Assembly: GCA_030068145.1 (NCBI GenBank)
Contig: JAPJBO010000114.1
Coordinates: 123,501-187,500 of the forward strand
DNA: 64,000 bases
Source of the DNA: Diplonema papillatum
Taxonomy: Eukaryota > Euglenozoa > Diplonemea > Diplonemida > Diplonemidae
Direction: 5' to 3'
Under the pieces are notes generated by a model. That model saw nothing but the letters and a program-made list of their open reading frames with translations, was not told the DNA's origin and did no database searches. Made by a program: the position numbers and the translations under genes. Position 1 is the stretch's first letter, and every line of letters begins with the position of its first letter. Positions 53,961 through 63,215 of the stretch are shown here, in pieces.

Positions 53961-55067
53961 CTACAGTCTGGGTGGCGTCTTTGGCGGTGGGGTGAAACCC
54001 GTTTCGGATGAGGCTGCCCGCTTCGTCCCGCGCCTCTCCCTATCGCTTCCGGTGACAACGGATTCCTCCGTGTTCTGGGTGCCGCCCCCGGCTGCGCTCT
54101 CGTTCGTTTCGTTCGTACCTTCTTCCTCTTTTCCAGCTGCGTTCTGTGTTGCTCCGTCTCCGTCTGCGTCATCGCCGATGCCACTCTCACTGCCACTAGT
54201 GTCGTCGGCAAGGTGTTCCGGCTCCTCCACCTCTGACACCGGTTGCATTAGGGTTTCTATGTGCCCAAAGCGGAGCACGTTTCCAAACGGGGTGGTGAAG
54301 GGGGTCCGGGCGAGCTCAGCTTCGTCGATGGGGCTGAGGCCCTCCACCACGTAAGCAACAAACCCCGGCCGTAGGCCGAAAACCGGGTAAACGGTTAGGC
54401 CGCTTTCAGGGCGGATTGCTGCAGTGGCTAAGGCGCCTGAGACCTCTAAGGAGTGCCACGTCCGGTCGCATCCAGTGAGGCCGAACTTCTTCTTTGAACG
54501 TTCTATGAAGACCTTGCGCTGGTCCTCGCGTCGTGCTTTTGTCACGATGTACCTTTCACCGTGCTTCAGGGCCATCCCGGATGGGTCCAGCAGTTCGGCC
54601 AGGTCCTCCCATTTGTTCTGGGACTCGGGGCGCACCTTTATCAAGTACTCGTTCGCCCCCGACCTTATGACCCTGGCTTCGATGGCCGTGTCTTCCAAGG
54701 CTCGCAAGACCTCGTGGAAAGGTCTGACGGTCGTATCTTTCCTGGCCTCTGCTCGCTGGAACGTTTTCAGCTCCGTCCACCCCGGTTCTGCCAGCGCCCA
54801 CTCGGCATAATAGGCGCTGTAGCCGGACTCCCTCACTGTCCGGAAAACCTTCTGCACATCGCAGTTCTCCCTCAATCGTACAAGCTTCACGCCGTTGGAC
54901 CGGAAGAACCCGACCGCATTGCGCACGTCTTCGATAGCAGCTGTTCCTCCCATCTTCTCGAAAAGGACGGCGAAACCTTCGATGGGCCCGCAGATGGACA
55001 GGAGCCGCTTGAGGTCGTCCTTGATTGATGACAGTTCGATGATCCGCTTTTCAGACACGGTAGACAT
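53961..55067 (-). CDS. LINE ORF1 protein
   Basis: ATG at 55067 (MSTVSEKRIIELSSIKDDLK) to TAG at 53963-53961, 368 residues. The first two thirds look globular with alternating helices and strands (RNAVGFFRSNGVKLVRLREN, VRPFHEVLRALEDTAIEARV, RPGFVAYVVEGLSPIDEAEL). The C-terminal third is acidic then basic low complexity (SGSESGIGDDADGDG ... RERRGTKRAASS ... PPPKTPPRL). LINE ORF1 proteins bind the element RNA and accompany ORF2 in the ribonucleoprotein. No RRM or zinc knuckle is visible, so its class is unknown. The same reading frame continues as TAG CCT TAA and then ORF2. A longer open frame exists upstream of the ATG, but it crosses A-runs of the 5' leader. Confidence 0.85.
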   Translation of the reverse strand: MSTVSEKRIIELSSIKDDLKRLLSICGPIEGFAVLFEKMGGTAAIEDVRNAVGFFRSNGVKLVRLRENCDVQKVFRTVRESGYSAYYAEWALAEPGWTELKTFQRAEARKDTTVRPFHEVLRALEDTAIEARVIRSGANEYLIKVRPESQNKWEDLAELLDPSGMALKHGERYIVTKARREDQRKVFIERSKKKFGLTGCDRTWHSLEVSGALATAAIRPESGLTVYPVFGLRPGFVAYVVEGLSPIDEAELARTPFTTPFGNVLRFGHIETLMQPVSEVEEPEHLADDTSGSESGIGDDADGDGATQNAAGKEEEGTNETNESAAGGGTQNTEESVVTGSDRERRGTKRAASSETGFTPPPKTPPRL

Positions 55068-55124
55068 TGGTTTTTTTTTTTTTTTCAGAGTGCAATAAAG
55101 TACAGAAACTGTAGCTTTTAAATA

Positions 55125-55265
55125 GTTGGTTTTTTTTTTTTGTATAAGCACCTGCTTTGTAGGAAATGCTTGAGGAGACTGCCAGTTGCGATAGATCAAA
55201 GGAGGTAAATGTGCTGTAGCCCACACGAAACACAGGTAACCCTGGGTTTAGTGGCGGGCGTAAGC
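55125..55265 (-). mobile_element. Family N SINE-like unit (minus)
   Basis: On the minus strand: GTTGAACGCTTACGCCCGCC, ACTAAACCCAGGGTTACCTG, GGGCTACAGCACATTTACCT, GCAGTCTCCTCAAGCATTTC, GCAGGTGCTTATAC, A12. The LINE leader begins directly after the A-tract. Plus-strand relative at 60985-61160. Confidence 0.8.
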
Positions 55266-55269
55266 GTTC

Positions 55270-55640
55270 AACAAAAGTTTTTCAACCCCAAGATTTGTCA
55301 ACGACGACTACTAAATGTAGGAAAAGAGAAAGAGCAAAGTGTTTGCGGAATCTAAATCCTGCTTGCGCGCGCGTGTGAATGCACACGACAAATCTAACGC
55401 AATGGCTTTTTAATGTGAAAGTCTGTTTGAACCGGGTGTTAGTACGGGAGTACGGACCGCAAGAACGTGCTTCCTTGGAACAACACCGCACCGGTCTCAT
55501 GAGCACCGTGTTGCGGCTCTTTGAGTCACGGACACACAAGGCAGTGCGGAACCTGAGTGTCTGCAGACAGGACAGCAGTGTGATGTTGCCAGGTAGCGTA
55601 GCTCGGGCACAGCCAGGTCCATGATACGAGAACAAGTGGT
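55270..55640. other. Repeat shared with 5.1 kb and 10.35 kb
   Basis: TTGAGTCACGGACACACAAG, GCGGAACCTGAGTGTCTGCA, GACAGGACAGC at 55515-55580; similar at 5130-5215, inverted at 10345-10390. No gene. Confidence 0.5.
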
Positions 55641-55655
55641 ACATGGGGTTACCGT

Positions 55656-56054
55656 ATGCAGCAATGCTTGGAGTGCCAAAGAGAAGCAAACGAAGGGCGT
55701 GCAAGATGTCAGTATAAAATGAGCCCTGGGGATGGTTTTACCGCAATGGAGAGGGGAAATGTTAAACGAAAAAAGACAAGCGCTGGTACGCGCCTCGTCC
55801 CGTCGAGCCGCGTCGAATTGCCTGCCGCTGTGTATCACGGTAGCGACCACAGTGCAGAGGCCAACAGAACACACGAAAGGGCAGCAAACTCCACCCCGGA
55901 GCACGAACGGGCGAGCCCCGGCCCCGCCAATGACACCATCACCAGCAAGGAACGGCGCCGGCAAAGCGAAGACGAGGGATGTTACTTTGATCAGACGCAC
56001 GCCAAGCTGAAACCCATCTCCACTGTCACGGCGTTCCACGGTACACCATGGTAG
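55656..56054 (+). CDS. Hypothetical small protein, weak
   Basis: An ATG-initiated 132-codon frame: MQQCLECQREANEGRARCQY, a basic NVKRKKTSAG, then a Glu/Arg/Ser-rich hydrophilic body. There is a CLEC pair but no known domain, splice signal or homologue in the window, and the antisense strand is open too. It ends just before an LSU rRNA fragment. Listed only because composition is coding-like. Confidence 0.2.
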   Translation: MQQCLECQREANEGRARCQYKMSPGDGFTAMERGNVKRKKTSAGTRLVPSSRVELPAAVYHGSDHSAEANRTHERAANSTPEHERASPGPANDTITSKERRRQSEDEGCYFDQTHAKLKPISTVTAFHGTPW

Positions 56055-56068
56055 GTCTATATAGGAGG

Positions 56069-56345
56069 GGTTAACAGCGGGAGTAACTATGACTCTCTTA
56101 ATGTAGTCAAATGCCTCGTCTTCTAATTAAAGAGCATGAATGGACCAATGAGATTCCTTCTGTCCCTACCTACTATCTGGCGAAACAGCAGTCAAGGGAA
56201 CGGACTTGAAACTGTCAGCGGGGAAAGAAGACCCTGTTGAGTTTGACTCTAGTCTGACTTTGTGCAGTGACACGAGAGGTGTAGAATAGGTGGGAGGCCG
56301 CAACAATGAAATGCCACCACCCTTGTTGTCGCTTTACTTATCCAA
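56069..56345 (+). pseudogene. LSU (28S) rRNA fragment, longest (~277 bp)
   Basis: GCGGGAGTAACTATGACTCT, CTTAATGTAGTCAAATGCCT, CGTCTTCTAATTA, TGTCCCTACCTACTATCTGG, CGAAACAGCAGTCAAGGGAA, AGCGGGGAAAGAAGACCCTG, TTGAGTTTGACTCTAGTCTG, GAGAGGTGTAGAATAGGTGG and TTGTTGTCGCTTTACTTA follow the eukaryotic cytosolic 28S sequence in order. Changes at near-invariant sites (CTTAAGGTAGCC to CTTAATGTAGTC) and missing flanks mark it as a pseudogene. Confidence 0.9.
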
Positions 56346-57699
56346 TGATAGGAAGACGGCAGCTGCTCCCTTTGTGGGGTTAGGGTCTTCGGGTGGAGCG
56401 GCTCAAGTGCAGGACTCCGTGGTACCAAAGGGGGTTAAATGACGCAGAAGTCGGAGGCTGGTAGGGACTCCAACGGATTTGCCATTGATTGGAGCCGAAC
56501 GACCGAGAGTCGTGGCCGGCACGCACGATGCACGTGAGCATTGAGTTCTGTAAAAAGCAAGCGCCATGAAGGCAAGCAAGCACTGCTCACGGGCTAATGT
56601 TACTTTATGATGCCGTCCGTCGGGAGAGGCTGATGAGGATGAGGTCAAACTGGTCATTTCCAGGTCAGGTTTAGTTTCCGCCTGCTTTCGCGGGCGCGGA
56701 CTTTTTGGCGTGTGCAGTAAGTAAACCGTACAATATTTCCGCCAACGACGCCACAAAAGCGGGGCGTCGGCTTCGGACCGACAGCTCGGGTCCAACCCTG
56801 GAGGTATGACTCCGAAGGGTTGGAACCCGAAAAGCGCAGTCGGAAAGGGTTTCTGACAACATCTCGGCGGATTGATCTTTCTTTTTTGTGGGGGAAGAGC
56901 TCGGGTTCTTCCTTCTCCCATGAAAAGACAATTGGGGAAGGATATATGTGGGGATTCACATGTAAATCGACATGCAGGGAGGGTTTTTTTTTTTTTTCTC
57001 CACACATGCAGTGCGCGCGCGATCAGCCGGTTTGCCGGCTGAATAAATTTCGAGCCCCTTTTTTTACCGGCAGACTCGCACAAAAACAGCCGATTTTCAA
57101 CCGTGTAAGCTTCGGCTATGCCGCTCAATCAGCTTGAAGCACCGGCAATATGTTGGTCGGAGCCCCCCTTCTGGTCGGCAGACCTTCCAAAAAATCATGA
57201 TTATCAGCCGGTCAGGGTTTTCAAGAATTTTTTTTTCCGGCTGGAATCTGCCGCTTTCTTCCTTAGCGCGAATACTGCACACATGTGCTCCCACCTGTGG
57301 ACCCACAGGTAGGTCCACATGCAGGGCAGTCCAGTCCGGCCACCCGGTCCTTCGGACAGCGGTGGCCCGCTCGACCTAGAAAGGAGAAGATGCAGGGGGG
57401 ACTCCAATGAACTGCAGTACCGAGATCTTACTCCTAAGTCCGTCTGCAAGTGCACGACGGCGCCACATGGGAGCTGGTAGCGCGCGCAGGACTCCCGCAT
57501 ACGTGTACCTTCCCTCCCGGTGTGCTCCGCTCGTGTCTGTCTATGTAAGGTACGCTCGTACCGTGCGCTTTACAGTCTACGGATGGTATCACTGTGCGAC
57601 TGTAAAACAAAGCATTGTTAACTTCCTCTTTTGAATGATTTGCTGCTTGAACGGAGGGGGCGGGAGTGAAGACGTTCGTCTTCAGATGAGACTACGGGG
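56346..57699. other. No gene; short repeats
   Basis: GGAAGACGGCAGCTGCTCCC at 56352 (also 44329); a family K piece at about 56533-56585. At 57594-57616 CGACTGTAAAACAAAGCATTG resembles a 28S stretch with an internal gap. No supported frame. Confidence 0.4.
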
Positions 57700-57800
57700 G
57701 GAAAGCTTAGTTTAATGTTAAGGCAGGACACTGCCTCTCATGCATGTTTGATGCTAGCATCAAGTCTTCTCCGAAGAAAGTGTAAAATAGAAATGGTCGT
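57700..57800 (+). repeat. Family D multi-hairpin repeat
   Basis: AGGCAG-GACA-CTGCCT (57721-57736), TTGATGC-TA-GCATCAA (57748-57763), and CTTCTCCGAAGAAAG. Followed by two GGCAGTTGATTTCTT(C/T)AGGC copies at 57820 and 57918, each ending CTCTACCGGCGGAAG and a T-run. Confidence 0.85.
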
Positions 57801-58560
57801 ACCCCCAAGGCAGTTGATTTCTTCAGGCAGTTCCTCTACCGGCGGAAGGTGGCTTGTTCCTCTGCTTGATCTTTTTTTTTTTTTTTTTTTCCCGACGACA
57901 ACTAGTGTCAGACTAGCCTACCCGAAGGCAGTTGATTTCTTTAGGCGAGGTTTCTCTACCGGCGGAAGTTGTTTGGGTTAGCGTTTTTTTTTTTTTTTTT
58001 TAGTGACGACAGTTTTTTGCCAATCGGTCGCCTTGTGGCTATGATTTTGTGGAGGTTTCTTCTTCCTTTTTTTTTTGTCCACACCAGATTCGGTTTCAGA
58101 CATTCTTCACACTCCAGATGTATATCGACCACGGTTCCACGCTGCACCACCACCCTCACCCTCCGAAAGCCCACGCTTTGGTCCACGGGATGCCGTCAGC
58201 GCAGGGGACTCGTGCTTGCCATTCCTGGGGAGCGCGACTGCTGGCTGGGATCCCTTCAGCGACCGATAGCAACGGTTGCATAATAAAGCATACGTGCTTC
58301 CGGCATGGGGAGGGCTTTATTTTTTTATGGCTTGCCATGCCCTGGGCAATAGCTTGGTCACCGGCCCATTTTCCGAATTTGGACCGCTGACGGCTTTTTG
58401 CGTCCTCACTCAGGAGTGGGCTCAACGCAGCGCGACGCGTCGTGGACATGTCAGTACACAAAAGAAAGTTTGCAGCGTTGGAACCTGCCATGTAAAGATA
58501 CACAACAGGTCCTTCGCACACACCCACGCGTGCTCACTGACGCCTTTTGTTTCCCCCCCC
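57801..58560. other. No gene recognised
   Basis: Long T-runs near 57868 and 57985; otherwise nothing supported. Confidence 0.4.
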
Positions 58561-59485
58561 TTTTTTTTAGCGTTCTTATGAGATTAAAGGTTCGGTAATT
58601 CTTAGAGTCACAGGTTGACCATTTGAGGCTGGGAGTGTGCACATACGATGGTGACTGCTGACGACGGCCGTCCTCAGTAAGGACGGCAATTCTCTAGAGT
58701 GAAAGTTCGCTTGAGGATCCGGGTGTTTAGGGTCGCCGGGTGACCATCGTCGAAAGGTTCCGATAAGGTATCGTAAAGGGGGCCGAATAATGACACCTGT
58801 GTTATTATTCGATTTGTCGAATACTGAGTAGCATGATCGAATAGTGGGAATGTTTTTTAGACAACCCAGACGCGCGTGTCAGATAACTGTTATTATTTCG
58901 CTCACTCCCCCGTAATTTTCGTAGCGTGTCTTTTTTTTTGGCATTGTTTGGAGTTAAAGTTCGCTTGAAATTCCGGGGGTTTAGGGTCTCCGTGTGACCA
59001 TTCATGAATGGGTTCTAGCGTTATTTGTGGATGGATGATTCTCTTAGAGCAAGAAAGGGCTCGTTATTTGTGGGATTAGAAGGTGGGTTTTTTGTTAAAA
59101 ATGACCGAAAACACCGGTTTGATCGTTGAGGCTGGAAGTCGAGTATGTGAAGAAAATACGCAGTTCTGATGTTTAATTGGTTGTTCCTGAAAAAAGAGAG
59201 GGAAAGGAGGGGCTCTTGACTCAAGAGTTGCATGACCTCGCGGTGAGCTGTTGAGCGGTTCCCGACATTTTGGCTCCGAATTGTGTCTCCGTCAGTTAAA
59301 GTTCGCTTGAAATTCCGGGGTTTTGGGGTCTCCGTGTGACCGTTGTGATGAATGGGATCTCTTAGAGCAAGAAAGGGCTATATGGTTACGGGTTGTATAT
59401 TTGGTGCACGCTTTCGTTCTGGATTATGGCTAGCCATGTCCGGGACGGTTTGTGACCGACACCAAGTACATTCCTTCGTGGAGTG
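58561..59485 (+). repeat. Cluster of family A/C repeats
   Basis: C-like at 58562 (TTTTTTTTAGCGTTCTTATG), A-like at 58693, A at 58945 interrupted at GGGTTC by a C start (TAGCGTTATTTGTGGATG), and a full A copy at 59293-59485. A nested, stepwise build-up of one repeat class. Confidence 0.75.
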
Positions 59486-59654
59486 TAGTCTTAGGTTTTT
59501 AGACTGTTTCTTGTAGTAAACGATTTTTGTTCCAGAGTGAAAAGTTCGCTGGAGACTCTCGGGGGATGATTTAAATCAGCAGCAATGATAATGATTCAAA
59601 CGCAGAAGGAATCATCAAATCGAAGGCTTGAAGGGTTCTCCTTTGAGTCTCGTC

Positions 59655-60190
59655 TGAGCTGGGCGGTACTGCAAAGAGCCACGGGCCTACGGGTCAAGTG
59701 GCTACTGAGTTCCCAAACTAAAGCATCAAGGCGTGGCGCACCTCTGGGGCTTCGCGCTCTCCCTGAACACAAGCTCGTCGAGACAGTCAGCCACAAGGCA
59801 GAGCGGACGGGGTTGTAGCACTGTGCTGCCTCCGACTCAAGCTTTGCAAGCTGCGGTTGACCGCCACGTTCCTGGACCCGGTGCGGCCTTTTTTTATTTT
59901 TTTCCTTCTTCTACGTACCAGGGAGAGCCTGCTACACGGGAGCCAAGCTTCACGTGTTCGGCGGTTCTGCAGAGCCACGGGCCTACGGGTCAAGTGGCTA
60001 CCGATTTCCCAAACTAAAGCATCAAGGCTTGGCGCACCTTGGGGCTTGGCGCTTGCGCTGAACACAAGCTCGTCGAGACGGTCAGCCGCAGGGCAGAGCG
60101 GACGGGGTTGTGGCAATGTGCTGCCTCCGAATCAAGCTTTGCAAGCTGTGGTTGACCGTCACGTTCCTGGACTAGGAGCGGCCTTTTTAG
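59655..60190 (+). repeat. Family H repeat, two direct copies
   Basis: GTCAAGTGGCTACTGAGTTC (59695) and GTCAAGTGGCTACCGATTTC (59989), each followed by AAGCATCAAGGC, AAGCTCGTCGAGAC, CAAGCTTTGCAAGCTG and CACGTTCCTGGAC. Period about 295 bp. Both end at a GCGGCCTTTTT tract. Confidence 0.9.
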
Positions 60191-60984
60191 AGTTAAAGTT
60201 TTTCTTTTTTATTTTCTTTTTCTTTTTTCTCTTTTCTTCTTCTTTTCCTTCTCCTTCTTTTCCCTCCCGGGTTTTTTTTCCTCTTCTGTCAGAAAGAAAA
60301 GAACGTACGCAAGTGTTTTCTTTTTCTGTTTTTTTTTTCTATAGATCTTTTCGTTTTACCCATAGTTTTAAGTTCCAATGGGGGGTAGGCCGGGTAGCAA
60401 CGGTGGCGGTCCGATTTGGTCCATCCAGCTCCAGTATGCGGACGCACCGCCCACTCCGGCCGGTTGCGAAAACAAAACAAAGGGATGCTTTCAGAATATT
60501 TCATTAGCATATTGTGGGGGGAGGGGGGGGGGGGGGGTGTTTTTTCCCGCCTGTCCGCCGACTTCTACACCGCTCGTGGCTACTTTTCGACACGGGTTGC
60601 TACTTTCACCCCGTATGCGGTACCATTTCAGGCACTCCCCTCAGAGGGAGGATGCATCAATCCGCCCGGGATGCCCGCTTGCGCGCGCCGGTTGATCGTT
60701 TTCCCACTTGTATATTTGTGTAAGCACCTGCTTTGCAGGAAAATAATACTTGAGGAGACTGCCAGTTGCGAAATCTCAACGAAGGCAAATGTGTCAGGCA
60801 TTGTGGTAATGTTTGTGTGGTTTGTCGGGCAGGGGTAGACCCGCATGACATCACGTCCGTTCAACACGTGGTTCGGTAGATACAGCACTCCGAGCATTTC
60901 CTTCCAACCTGGAGCTTATCATGCGGCTTATGCAAAAATACTCGAGGGACTGCCTTGTGCTCATTTTGAAGGAGGCTAGAGGGG
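60191..60984. other. Pyrimidine tract, poly-G, N and B fragments
   Basis: Pyrimidine-rich 60200-60350; G-run near 60516-60536; a minus-oriented N fragment at 60716-60800; a B fragment at 60820-60940. No gene. Confidence 0.5.
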
Positions 60985-61160
60985 GAGAAAACAGTACAAC
61001 TACAAAGTGGGTCTTTTTTGTTGAACGCTTACGCCCGCCACTAAACCCAGATTTACCTGTGTTTCGTGTGGGCTACAGCACATTTACCTCCTTTGATCCA
61101 TCGCAACTGGCAGTCTCCTCAAGCATTTCCTACAAAGCAGGTGCTTATGAAAAAAAAAAA
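60985..61160 (+). mobile_element. Family N SINE-like unit (plus)
   Basis: GGGTCTTTTTTGTTGAACGC, TTACGCCCGCCACTAAACCC, CTCCTCAAGCATTTCCTACA, GCAGGTGCTTATG followed by A18. The 3' tail resembles family B. Confidence 0.8.
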
Positions 61161-61233
61161 AAAAAAGTGGCCGCTCGCAGTGTCTCAAAGTCATCTGACA
61201 GGTGGGATAGCCTTGGTCTTCTCTCGAGAAGCT

Positions 61234-61267
<34 letters not shown>

Positions 61268-62270
61268 ACACGAGTTTTCCGGATTGTCACGAGGGGGCTT
61301 TGTGCAGTTAGATCAGGGTCTGGACAAGCAGGGGTGGGGGTGTTTCATAGCAATGGCACGCTACCCCGAACGCTCAAGCCTTGAGACACTTTTTTTTTTT
61401 TTTTTTTCAATTTCAATCAGGGCCTTATATATATATAAATTGCTCGGAGTTACTAAAAATCCCAGTTGCGGCACAACTGCACGTTTATGTACCCGACAGG
61501 GTGTACCTCTTTTGTGGTTGCCACTACTGTCCACCACAGAGACTGTCCTTCGGGAAGCAAAAGAGCCATGCGAAGAATGTTGAAGTATGGCTAAGTATGG
61601 CAGGTTCCAAAATTGAGGCTGTACGTTGCTTATCCAAAGGTGCAGTAACCGGTGCTGTGCACTGCTAGTGTGACTGCTGTACTGTAGCACTGCTACTGGG
61701 CCCCTCAGCCGGGGCATTCTGTGCTTTTTTTTTTTTCGTTGCTCGGACTTGGTCCGAGCACCAGACCCATATATAAGCCACTGATTTCAATTCGTTTTCG
61801 CCCCCTCGAGACACGCAATCCCGTTTTTATTTTTCTCTTTTCCTTCGTTCCGGGTTTTCAACCCAGGCTTTTTTAGGAGTTCCCTTTAGCTCGGTGATGT
61901 CACGCTGCCGCGACAACGACCACAACACGGGAAAAAAAAGAGTGCAAGCTCCTGTCGTTGCTAAACCTGGGAGACGGGGCGGGAGGGCGAGAGGAAAACC
62001 GCAGCCTCGTGTTTTGAGAGGCAAAAAAAAAAGCTCTACATGCCATTGGACGTATTTTCTGCGTTACCCACGATCGGGGTTGATGTGCATTGAGTTCAGT
62101 CCGGTGTTCTTTGTTTTTTTTTTTTTTTTTGTTGACGCGAGCATCATTTCCAGGGAGTTGCGTTCGGGGTTTCTTCTCAACTCTTCTCAGCTCTATTTCC
62201 GGATTCGAATGAGCGCAAACGCCTGACGACAAGACACGACACCGCTATCCATCTACCTAGCATCTACCAC
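61161..62270. other. No gene; poly-T runs
   Basis: T-runs near 61233-61265 (~33 nt), 61389 and 62107. A family I start (TGAAGTATGGCTAAGTATGG) lies at 61580. No supported frame. Confidence 0.4.
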
Positions 62271-62274
62271 ATGC

Positions 62275-62340
62275 TGCTGGTATCCTCTCACGCGTATAGT
62301 ACTATATAGTATAGCGCGTGTGTGTGCACGAGGACCAGCA
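62275..62340 (+). repeat. Long imperfect hairpin
   Basis: Outer arms TGCTGGTATCCTC (62275-62287) and GAGGACCAGCA (62330-62340); the inner near-palindrome CGCGTATAGTACTATATAGT continues ATAGCGCG (62291-62318). Confidence 0.75.
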
Positions 62341-63065
62341 CCCGTGGTATGACCTCCTAGGAGTAGCTGACCACCAGCTCTTGTTTGGTGTGTTGTCGGT
62401 AAAGCGTCCTAGACAGACAGCCCGCCGACTCACACACACCGCTATCATTGGCACTTGCTCTTAAACAGGACTCGAGGTACGTTTGGCACGGCGAACTCTC
62501 TCGCCTGGCTGGGATCTGCTCCGCACCCGATCGTAGGCGTGCGGGCGCTTTGGCTCAATTCTCCGGCGCCTGATCGTTGACGAGGAACCTGACCTAGTGC
62601 AATCCCTGTTGCGTTTATTTTGCTTTTCGACAGTGATCGGGTCCGGCGGGTGAGCAGCGACACTCCCCCCGATATCGCGGGCACGAGTGCACTGGGAAAA
62701 GCCTACCACGCGGGAGCCGAGCGGCAAACGTGTTCGGCGGTACGGCGCAGGGCTGCACGAGCACACAGGTGTCTGTCGTTTGCCATCGATCGGGTTTTGC
62801 TGTTGGCAAACTGCATTTATTGGACACACAGAACATTTCCGGAGATGGGGCTTGCACTGATAAACGAAGCTACGGACCAAGGGTGATGAAAAATGGCAAG
62901 GCGACAGTTTCTCGTTCTTCGTGTGTGCACGTAGAAACGTCTCTTGGGCTTGTATTGGCATGTTTTCGCTGGCTTCGGTTTCTCGCTCATGTGCCATCGT
63001 TGTTCCGGAAATGTTCCTTCAGTGCAGATGTACTTTTATCGAGGCGACTGCAATAGTTCGTTCGA
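62341..63065 (-). other. No confirmed gene
   Basis: A minus frame (62461-62997) has a basic Arg/Ser-rich end (TIRRRRIEPKRPHAYDRVRS) but no recognised domain. GGGAGCCGAGCGGCAAACGT, GTTCGGCGGTACGGC at 62710 resembles the leader of family H. Confidence 0.3.
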
Positions 63066-63069
63066 ACGA

Positions 63070-63215
63070 CATGGTTTTCGTTGACCGCACTACCCTGAAC
63101 CCGAATCCCGCAAATACTGGACGTGGTTTTTGGGTGGCGAATTGGCGAATGATCACGATCAGAAAGGTCCTACGGGCGGTTCAGTTTCCCCACACCTTGC
63201 ATGTGGGCTTAAAAA
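63070..63215 (+). repeat. Family F repeat, diverged
   Basis: TTTTCGTTGACCGCACTACC, GGTGGCGAATTGGCGAATGA, TCACGATCAG, CACACCTTGCATGTGGG. The palindrome is now TGATCACGATCA; the TGATC/GATCA arms are kept. Confidence 0.8.

Larger units (their letters stand above)
50010..55127 (-). mobile_element. Non-LTR retrotransposon (LINE), both ORFs intact
   Basis: ORF1 is followed by an endonuclease-RT-RNase H ORF2. The 5' side (minus) adjoins the A-tract of a family N unit (GTGCTTATACAAAAAAAA). The 3' side ends in a short CACAAACAAACAAAGG-like tail. Neither a target duplication nor exact ends could be fixed by eye. The apparent intactness suggests recent activity. Confidence 0.85.

Noticed and set aside
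53955-53963. Reassigned TAA/TAG as sense codons (ciliate-like code)
   Set aside because: The in-frame TAG/TAA between the LINE ORFs and the TAGs at 40 kb raised it, but the 1297-codon LINE ORF2 and the tubulin gene contain no in-frame TAA or TAG, and the USP-like gene ends in TAA in both copies. The standard code fits.
57594-57616. Another 28S fragment (CGACTGT plus AAAACAAAGCATTG)
   Set aside because: Suggestive, but short and requires an internal gap; not strong enough to list as a feature.
59267-59280. Dinoflagellate spliced-leader-like ATTTTGGCTC
   Set aside because: Only a 10-nt match without the conserved CCGTAGCC start or a donor GT; chance level.
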